From Sedimenticola sp. (GTDB lineage: Bacteria > Pseudomonadota > Gammaproteobacteria > Chromatiales > Chromatiaceae), in the NCBI GenBank assembly GCA_027038775.1, contig JALWGP010000051.1, forward strand, positions 1 to 5,353: a stretch of DNA of 5,353 nt, read 5' to 3'. Position 1 is the stretch's first letter. Each line of letters opens with the position of its first letter. Position numbers and translations under genes: made by a program. Below the pieces are notes generated by a model. The model searched no databases. It worked only from the letters and a program-made list of their open reading frames with translations, and was not told where the DNA came from. Positions 1 to 4,735 of this stretch are shown here, in pieces.

Positions 1-1179
1 GCCCACCAGCTCGCCTTCGTCAACCCGCAGGTCCACGCCGACATGATCGACTCGGCGGAGTTTCCCCAGCTGGTCCAGCGCTACCGGGTGAGCGGCGTGC
101 CCCGCACCATCATCGACGGCCGCCCCGCCTTTGAGGGGGCCCTGCCGCCCCACGAGGCGATCCTGGAGATCCTGAAGGTGGCAAACCCATCGGCCTGGGA
201 GCGCATCGACGCCGAGATGCGCACCCTGGCGGGAGAGCGCAAGGCCCGCGAGATCGAGCCCGGCCACCGCTACGACCTCATCGTGGTGGGCGCGGGCCCC
301 GCGGCCATGACCGCCACCCTCTACGCCGCGCGCAAGGCGCTGGACGTGGCGGTGATCGGACGGGAGCCCGGCGGCCAGATCGTCAACACCGAGACCATCG
401 AGAACTGGCCGGGCATCCCCGCCATCGGCGGCCGCGAGCTGGCCACCCTCTTCCGCAACCACGCCGAGCGCTTTCCCGTGGCCGAGCGGCTGGGCGCCGA
501 GGTCACCGAGGTGCGCCGGCGCGGGGACTGGGATTTCGAGGTGGTCACCGGCGACGGCAGCCGCTACCGGGCCCGCGCCGTGATCTGGTGCGCCGGCAAG
601 CAGTACCGCACCCTGAAGGTGCCGGGCGAGGCGCGCTTCCTGGGCCACGGCATCGCCTTCTGCGCCACCTGTGACGCGCCCCTCTACGCCGACAAGCGGG
701 TGGCGGTGGTGGGCGGCGGCAACTCCGCCTTCACTGCGGCGCGCGACCTCCTGCCCTGGGCGCGGGAGATCCACATCATCAACATCCTGCCCGACTTCCA
801 GGCCGACCCCGTGCTCGTCGAGGAGGTGACCACCAGTGACAAGGTCAAATTGCACCCCTCCACCCACGTGCGCGCCTTTCTCGGCGACGAGCAGCTCACC
901 GGCGTGCGGCTGGAGTCGGAGGACGGCAGCGAGCGCCGGGACCTGCCGGTGGAGGGGGTCTTCCTGGAGATCGGCCTGGTGCCCAACAGCGACCCGGTGA
1001 AGGGGTTGGTGGAACTGGACGGGACGGGCCAGATCCCGGTGCAGCGCGACGGCAGCACCGCCGTGCCCGGCCTCTTCGCCGCCGGCGACGTCACCGACGT
1101 TCCCGACAAGCAGATCGTCATCGCCGCGGGCATGGGCGCCCTGGCGGCGCTGGCGGCGGGGCGTTACCTGAAGCAATAG
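1..1179 (+). CDS. Thioredoxin-fold / thioredoxin-reductase-like fusion flavoprotein (5' end missing)
   Basis: The reading frame is open from base 1 with no start in view, so this is the C-terminal 392 residues of a longer protein; the ATG at 43 lies inside a domain and is not the likely start. Fragment residues 1 to about 65 look like the end of a thioredoxin/glutaredoxin fold, with the cis-proline motif SGVPRT (proline at 100-102); its own CxxC would lie upstream. A linker leads to a two-dinucleotide-fold reductase: FAD motif GAGPAA (289-306), redox motif CATC (661-672), second nucleotide fold GGGNSA (712-729), and the C-terminal FAD motif FAAGDV (residues 359-364). By family, electrons pass from NAD(P)H through FAD to the CxxC and then to the fused thioredoxin fold, as in AhpF. 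The HRRxxxR motif of NADPH-dependent thioredoxin reductases is absent (772-807 reads as an AhpF-like segment), so NADH or another donor is possible. Probably cytoplasmic. It converges with the next gene. Family certain, exact substrate unknown. Confidence 0.9.
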   Translation, partial: AHQLAFVNPQVHADMIDSAEFPQLVQRYRVSGVPRTIIDGRPAFEGALPPHEAILEILKVANPSAWERIDAEMRTLAGERKAREIEPGHRYDLIVVGAGPAAMTATLYAARKALDVAVIGREPGGQIVNTETIENWPGIPAIGGRELATLFRNHAERFPVAERLGAEVTEVRRRGDWDFEVVTGDGSRYRARAVIWCAGKQYRTLKVPGEARFLGHGIAFCATCDAPLYADKRVAVVGGGNSAFTAARDLLPWAREIHIINILPDFQADPVLVEEVTTSDKVKLHPSTHVRAFLGDEQLTGVRLESEDGSERRDLPVEGVFLEIGLVPNSDPVKGLVELDGTGQIPVQRDGSTAVPGLFAAGDVTDVPDKQIVIAAGMGALAALAAGRYLKQ

Positions 1180-1182
1180 GAT

Positions 1183-1244
1183 GCAGGAGCGGCGGCGCCT
1201 CGCCACGAATGGTTCGAAATTCGGCCCGAGGGCAGGCCTCCTAC
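1183..1244. repeat. Inverted pair of REP-like elements (REPIN/BIME-like) in convergent gap
   Basis: Two head-to-head elements share a GYAGGAG start and a CGAAT end. The plus-strand copy spans 1183-1210 (GCAGGAG at 1183-1189, GGCG/CGCC stem, CGAAT at 1206-1210). The minus-strand copy spans 1244-1219 (GTAGGAG at 1244-1238, GGCC/GGCC stem, CGAAT at 1223-1219). The outer 7-base ends match at 6 of 7 positions and the middle contains the palindrome TTCGAA (1213-1218). This is the typical form of REP doublets in Pseudomonas-like and other gammaproteobacterial genomes, which are moved by RAYT transposases and sit between genes, often convergent ones. The folded form could also end transcription from both sides, though no clear T-run follows. 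Genome-wide copy number cannot be seen from here. Confidence 0.6.
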
Positions 1245-1260
1245 GGCGCCGGGATACGAA

Positions 1261-2268
1261 TCAGCGAATCGGTGGCGCATAGAGCAGGCCGCCCTGGTTC
1301 CAGAGGGCGTTGAGACCGCGCCCGATGCGCAGCTTCGAGCCCAGCCCCAGGTTGCGGTCGAAGACTTCGCCGTAGTTGCCCACCTGCTCGATGATGCGGG
1401 CGCCCCAGCCGGGCGTGAAGCCCACCTCCTTGCCAGTATCCTTGTGCAGGCCCAGCAGCTTGAGGGTCTCGGGACGGCTGGCGGTCTGCTTCACCCGCTC
1501 GATGTTCTTCTGATCGATGCCCAGGTACTCAGCGTTCACCATCATGAAGACCACCCATTGCACCACCTTGCGCCAGCGGTCGTCGCCCTCCCGCACCGCC
1601 AGCGCCAGGGGTTCCTGGGAGATCACCTCGGGCAGCACCCGGTAGGCGTCGGGGTTGTCGGTGACGCTGCGCAGGGCGTGGAGCTGGGAGTGGTCGCTGG
1701 TGATGGCGTCGCACTTGCCGTCGAGGAAGGCCTCCAGGGTGGCCTCGGGCGTGTCGAGCTTCACCACCCTGTACTTCATGCGGTTGACGTGGAAGTAGCC
1801 CTTCACGTTGACGATGCTGGTGGACCCCTTCTGCACGCAGATGGAGGCGCCGTCCAGCTCCAGGGCGCTGCGCTTGCCCGAATCCTTGCGCACCATGAAA
1901 CTCTGCCCGTCATAGTAGACGACGGCAGCAAAGCTGATGCCCATGTCCAGGTCGCGGCTCAGGGTCCAGGTGGTGTTGCGCGCCAGCAGGTCGACCTTTC
2001 CCTGCGCCAGCGCCGGTATGCGCTCGGCCGTCTTGAGGGGCACGAACCTCACTTTCTTCGTGTCCCCCAGCACCGCGGCGGCCACCGCGCGGCACATGTC
2101 CACGTCGAAGCCGGACCAATGGCCCGATTCGTCCTTCCAGGCAAAGCCTGCCAGGCGGCCGGTGTTGACGCCACAGCGCAGCTCGCCGCGCGCCCTCACG
2201 TCGTCGATGGTGGCCGCCTGCAAGGCGGTGGCGAACAGCAGGAGCGTTAATGCCAGCAATCGGGTCAT
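1261..2268 (-). CDS. aapJ: AapJ-type general L-amino-acid ABC transporter periplasmic binding protein
   Basis: A 335-residue protein of the SBP_bac_3 family, close in length and motifs to AapJ (about 340 residues), which binds L-amino acids in the periplasm for the AapQMP importer. Residues 1 to about 19 are a signal peptide with a single N-terminal Arg, a Leu-rich core and a small-residue end (LQAA). The mature protein shows the family blocks CGVNTG (33-37 region), WSGFDVDMC (51-59), ARNTTWTLSRD (96-106, ligand-site region) and YYDGQSFMV (118-126). The second lobe holds CVQKGST and CDAITSD. Four cysteines (33, 59, 144, 186) could pair in the periplasm. The ATG start is supported by the signal peptide and by GAGGAG at 2283-2278, 9-10 bases upstream. 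The gene begins 16 bases after the stop of the DUF2782 gene, so the two are probably co-transcribed. No aapQ, aapM or aapP follows; transcription runs into the REP-like pair and a convergent gene, so the protein must serve a transporter encoded elsewhere or act as an orphan. Confidence 0.9.
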   Translation of the reverse strand: MTRLLALTLLLFATALQAATIDDVRARGELRCGVNTGRLAGFAWKDESGHWSGFDVDMCRAVAAAVLGDTKKVRFVPLKTAERIPALAQGKVDLLARNTTWTLSRDLDMGISFAAVVYYDGQSFMVRKDSGKRSALELDGASICVQKGSTSIVNVKGYFHVNRMKYRVVKLDTPEATLEAFLDGKCDAITSDHSQLHALRSVTDNPDAYRVLPEVISQEPLALAVREGDDRWRKVVQWVVFMMVNAEYLGIDQKNIERVKQTASRPETLKLLGLHKDTGKEVGFTPGWGARIIEQVGNYGEVFDRNLGLGSKLRIGRGLNALWNQGGLLYAPPIR

Positions 2269-2284
2269 GGGTGGTCTCTCCTCG

Positions 2285-2617
2285 TTACCAGGTCATCAGG
2301 GTCCACTTGGGAATGATCATGTCACGGCTGGGATCGTCGCGCCGGAACTCCAGCTCGCCGCTGCCGGTGTCGTCCACCAGGTAGTAGGGCGGCCCGTACC
2401 TGGGCGTGATCTTGATCATGTAGAGGTTGCCGTTGATGCGGTACTCCTGCACCGTGCGGTTGGAGAACTCCTTCACCTGCACCGCCGGTTCCAGGTCGAG
2501 CTCGTCGGCCCGGTAGGTGAGGTCCAGCCCGCCGAGGACCGGCAGGCTGGCGGCGAGGAGCAGTGCGCCGGCGCCCAGCAGGCCGGGCGCCGGGCGGGTC
2601 TTTTCCTGTACTGACAC
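2285..2617 (-). CDS. DUF2782 family small exported or membrane-anchored protein
   Basis: A 110-residue protein matching my memory of the DUF2782 family, whose molecular function is unknown. The recognisable core is residues 57-82: VQEYRINGNLYMIKI, then TPRYGPPYYLVD, followed by an acidic stretch and a C-terminal aromatic end (PKWTLMTW). Residues 1-11 are hydrophilic and 12-31 are hydrophobic without a cysteine, so this is a signal peptide or uncleaved anchor and not a lipoprotein; the core should lie in the periplasm. The start is GTG at 2617-2615, preceded by AGGGA about 7 bases upstream; no other suitable start lies before the hydrophobic segment. It is the first gene after a promoter-like sequence (2648-2675) and is followed closely by the aapJ-type gene. 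In other Gammaproteobacteria this family is often found near polA or thrB; that context is not seen here. Family assignment is good, function unknown. Confidence 0.8.
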   Translation of the reverse strand: MSVQEKTRPAPGLLGAGALLLAASLPVLGGLDLTYRADELDLEPAVQVKEFSNRTVQEYRINGNLYMIKITPRYGPPYYLVDDTGSGELEFRRDDPSRDMIIPKWTLMTW

Positions 2618-2638
2618 CTGGATTCCCTGTGAGAACGG

Positions 2639-2682
2639 AAAGGAGTTATTAGACCGTATTGCGCGGGTTTTGCAACTCCTTT
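2639..2682. repeat. Perfect 9-bp inverted repeat flanking a promoter-like sequence
   Basis: AAAGGAGTT at 2639-2647 and AACTCCTTT at 2674-2682 are exact reverse complements separated by 26 bases. The arms overlap the inner edges of the putative -35 and lie just past the -10 of the promoter described separately. With about 35 bp between arm centres, a protein bound at both arms would enclose the promoter. It could instead be an RNA hairpin with a long loop, but no T-run marks it as a normal terminator. The arm sequence resembles a Shine-Dalgarno core, so chance or a stray ribosome-binding-site-like sequence is a possible alternative. Confidence 0.45.
2648..2675 (-). promoter_or_regulatory. Putative sigma70-type promoter for DUF2782-aapJ unit
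   Basis: On the minus strand, TTGCAA (2675-2670, 4 of 6 matches to TTGACA) and TCTAAT (2653-2648, 5 of 6 matches to TATAAT) are separated by 16 bases. Transcription would start near 2641, about 25 bases before the GTG start of the DUF2782 gene. This is the most AT-rich part of the 70-base gap after the coiled-coil gene, which fits a promoter. It would separate DUF2782-aapJ from the nuoN-norEF-coiled-coil cluster. Judged by eye only. Confidence 0.45.
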
Positions 2683-2687
2683 GTCGC

Positions 2688-3755
2688 TCAGCCCCGTTCT
2701 TCCCCTCCGGGGGAGTCCGGCTCTTCCCCGGGGGAAGCCTCGGCAGCGGTTTCTTCCGCGATTTCGGTCTCCGGGACCGCCTCCACCGCTTCTTCGTTCT
2801 CCGGATCCTCTTCGCCAGGTTCGGCGACCGCCACTCCGGCGGCCAGGCTCAGCACCGTCTCGCGGTCGCGCTGATCCTTGATCTCCTCGAAGAAGGAGTA
2901 CTCGCCGTCGGTGACGGCGCGCGAGGTCTCGTCCAGCTCGGTGGCCAGCTCCTGAACGCTGCGCACCACCTTGATGAGCTTCTCACCCGACTTCGACACC
3001 GAGAACATGTTTCTCAGGCGCGCCTCGCGGATCTCGTGTTCCTTCTGCTGCAGCGCATCCTCCAGCTCGCGCACGCGCCGCTGCAGCTGTTCCCGGGTGT
3101 CGGCGTGGGAGCGGCGCTCCTCGTCGAGGGTCACCTGCACCTCCTGCAGGGCACGGGCATGGGACTGGCGCTCCTCCTGCAAGGCGCTGCGTGCTTCCTC
3201 CAGCGCCTTGCGATGCTCCTCCTTGAGCGCAGCGATGGTCTGGTTGGTCTCGCCCTTGAGCTGGATGATCTCGGCCTTGCGCCGCTCCTCCAGCTCCTCG
3301 ATGAGCTTCGCGGAGCGCTCGTTCATCTCGCGAAGCTGCGCCTCGTGGGCCTCCTGCTGCGCCTTGAGGTTGGCGTTATTGTCGCTGTTGAGCTTGTCGA
3401 CGAGCCGGGCATGTTCGCTCTCGAGGCGCTGCAGCTCCGCCGCGTGGCTCTCCTTGAGGGAATCCACCAGCTTCTGGTGGGCCTGACCGAGCTGCTCGAT
3501 CTGCTCCTGCTGGTCGGCGCGCAGCTTCTCCAGGTCGGCCGCGTGGGCCTTGGCGGCGGCCTCCATGCGCAGCTCCAGCTCCTTGCGCTGCTTCTCCAGC
3601 TGCTGCTGGGCCTCGTCCGCGGCCTTGGCCAGCGCCTCTTCCTTGCGCTGTCTCTCTCCCGACTTGCCGATGAAATAGCCGATGACCAGGCCGAGAAGGG
3701 CGAGAACGGCGGTGATGCCCATGACGGGCGGCGTGAACAGCGTTGAAAGATCCAT
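2688..3755 (-). CDS. Membrane-anchored hendecad coiled-coil protein of unknown function
   Basis: I do not recognise this 355-residue protein. It has a short N-terminus, one membrane helix (about residues 11-30, ending GYFIGK), then a basic stretch (KSGERQRKEE), which by the positive-inside rule puts the rest in the cytoplasm. Residues 36-249 are a highly charged, proline-free helix. From about 38 to 191 it follows an 11-residue repeat in which position 5 is always hydrophobic and position 8 mostly Leu; His recurs at position 1 (residues 71, 93, 104, 115, 137, 181). Residues 192-227 switch to an 18-residue (7+11) duplicate. Residues 250-306 look like a small folded module (MFSVSKSGEKLIKVV onward), followed by an acidic Pro/Glu-rich tail (307-355). 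The layout recalls YhcB/ZapG and the N-terminus of RmuC, but it is much longer than YhcB and no RmuC nuclease domain is present. The ATG start sits before the membrane helix with only a weak GCAGG about 10 bases upstream. It starts 57 bases after norF, likely in the same transcript. Confidence 0.85.
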   Translation of the reverse strand: MDLSTLFTPPVMGITAVLALLGLVIGYFIGKSGERQRKEEALAKAADEAQQQLEKQRKELELRMEAAAKAHAADLEKLRADQQEQIEQLGQAHQKLVDSLKESHAAELQRLESEHARLVDKLNSDNNANLKAQQEAHEAQLREMNERSAKLIEELEERRKAEIIQLKGETNQTIAALKEEHRKALEEARSALQEERQSHARALQEVQVTLDEERRSHADTREQLQRRVRELEDALQQKEHEIREARLRNMFSVSKSGEKLIKVVRSVQELATELDETSRAVTDGEYSFFEEIKDQRDRETVLSLAAGVAVAEPGEEDPENEEAVEAVPETEIAEETAAEASPGEEPDSPGGEERG

Positions 3756-3812
3756 GATCGAATACCTGCTACATCAAAACGAACGAATCATTCCCGGAAC
3801 GAGGACCGGCCA

Positions 3813-4103
3813 TCATTCCAGGAGCCAGTTGAATCTTGCCAGCAGGGGACCCCAGAGGTAAGTGACCAGAATCAATGCAGGCACCAGCAGGCCGAATCCC
3901 CGGACCAGGCGACGCAGCACGGGAGAGGCCTCCCCCAGCTCCATGAAGACGTCGATCACCAGCCGACCCTTGAGCGCAGTCACCAGGGCGATGACCAGCA
4001 CCACCCAGAAGCCACCCTGCCTGAACTCGCCCAGAAAAACACCGGTGAGGGTGAAGAGCACCAGCAGCGCCCAGGCCAGGTCGATCTTGCGAAGAGCGGT
4101 CAT
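3813..4103 (-). CDS. norF: NorF-like small membrane protein (cytochrome c oxidase subunit IV family, COX4_pro)
   Basis: A 96-residue protein with three membrane helices (about 9-26, 31-50, 68-86). The sequence ALKGRLVIDVFMEL (43-56) is the signature of the bacterial oxidase subunit IV/NorF family, where a Lys-Gly-Arg pattern ends the second helix. The preferred start is the ATG at 4103-4101: it overlaps the norE stop by one base (TGATG), gives the usual family length of about 95-100 residues, and begins just before the first helix. A start 20 codons further upstream is open but would add a hydrophilic extension lying within norE. No good ribosome-binding site is seen, which suits translational coupling to norE. 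NorF is an accessory protein of nitric oxide reductase in denitrifiers; subunit IV of a haem-copper oxidase is the alternative. The gene order NorE-NorF favours the former. Confidence 0.72.
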   Translation of the reverse strand: MTALRKIDLAWALLVLFTLTGVFLGEFRQGGFWVVLVIALVTALKGRLVIDVFMELGEASPVLRRLVRGFGLLVPALILVTYLWGPLLARFNWLLE

Positions 4104-4720
4104 CACGGCATCACGTAGAAGAGCGGAAAGATCATCAGCCAGACCAGGTCGGTGGCGTGCCAATAGCTGGCGAAAGCGACGAGGCCATTGTGGTTCTTCG
4201 CATCATAGGCCCCCATCCAGGTCCGCACCACCACCCAGGCCATCCCCAGCAGCCCCCAGCCCGTGTGCACCAGGTGGTTGAAGGTGAGATAGTAGTACGA
4301 CATCTGGAAGACGTCGCCTCCGCCCGTGAGTCCCTGTTCCAGGTTCCAGCGCACCTCGAGGAACTTCACCACGGGGTAGCCCGCGCCCACCACGAAGGCC
4401 GCCAGCAGCCAGCGCAGCGCGCCCTCGGGGCGGTCCTGGCGCATGGCCAGCACCGCCCGTGCCACCAGGTAGCTGCTGGAGACCATGATCAGCGTGTTGG
4501 CGCTGCCCGCCAGCAGGGAGAGCCTGCGCGGCCCCTCGTGAAACATCTGCGGATGGTTCACCCGGGCGAAGAAGTAGACCAGGAACATGAGCGTGAACTC
4601 GGTGAGCTCGGCGAGGATCCCCACCCAGATGGCGCGGTTGCCCGGAATACGGCCCGTGGCCGGCGACGACGCGTCCGTACTCTCTTCGGAGGAGGCCGGC
4701 GGTGTCGCCGCGGCGGACAC
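4103..4720 (-). CDS. norE: NorE-like protein (cytochrome c oxidase subunit III family)
   Basis: A 205-residue integral membrane protein with a Ser/Ala/Pro-rich N-terminus (1-24) followed by five predicted helices (about 31-51, 72-92, 103-120, 140-165, 181-203), as expected for the short NorE/CoxO form of haem-copper oxidase subunit III. Family motifs include GNRAIWVGILAELTEF (27-42), KFLEVRWN (119-126), YYYLTFNHLVHTGWG (142-156) and YWHATDLVWLMIFPLFY (186-202); the last matches the WHxxDxxW signature of subunit III. NorE supports nitric oxide reductase activity in denitrifiers but is not catalytic. The start is GTG at 4720-4718, the only suitable start before the first helix; it lies 15 bases after the nuoN stop and has no clear Shine-Dalgarno, only a GC-rich stretch, so re-initiation from nuoN is plausible. 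The stop overlaps the norF start by one base. Subunit III of an oxidase not in view is the alternative. Confidence 0.75.
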   Translation of the reverse strand: MSAAATPPASSEESTDASSPATGRIPGNRAIWVGILAELTEFTLMFLVYFFARVNHPQMFHEGPRRLSLLAGSANTLIMVSSSYLVARAVLAMRQDRPEGALRWLLAAFVVGAGYPVVKFLEVRWNLEQGLTGGGDVFQMSYYYLTFNHLVHTGWGLLGMAWVVVRTWMGAYDAKNHNGLVAFASYWHATDLVWLMIFPLFYVMP

Positions 4721-4735
4721 GGGCCCGGCCCCGGC

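Noticed and set aside
684..1133. Minus-strand open frame inside the flavoprotein gene
   Set aside because: Ser/Arg/Pro-rich antisense shadow with no motif; the plus strand carries conserved redox and nucleotide-binding motifs through this stretch.
1444..2250. Plus-strand open frame (268 codons) opposite the aapJ-type gene
   Set aside because: The product is His/Val/Gly/Gln-rich with no recognisable domain. The opposite strand encodes a clear SBP_bac_3 protein with a signal peptide and ribosome-binding site.
2517..3746. Long plus-strand open frame (409 codons) opposite the coiled-coil gene
   Set aside because: Its product is a Leu/Arg/Gly-rich string typical of the antisense of a Glu/Gln/Lys/Ala-rich GC-biased gene. 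The minus-strand frame has a membrane anchor, a regular repeat and a sensible operon position.
2688..3755. Coiled-coil protein as RmuC, YhcB/ZapG or an SMC-like protein
   Set aside because: Only the membrane-anchor-plus-coiled-coil layout matches. There is no RmuC nuclease domain, no ATP-binding motif for SMC, and the length is far beyond YhcB.
3756..3812. Promoter or terminator in the gap between norF and the coiled-coil gene
   Set aside because: No convincing -35/-10 pair, and only short CCGG-type dyads without a T-run.
4104..4163. 20-codon upstream extension of the norF-like gene
   Set aside because: It lies entirely within norE, is hydrophilic and has no family match; the ATG at 4103 overlapping the norE stop gives the normal family length.
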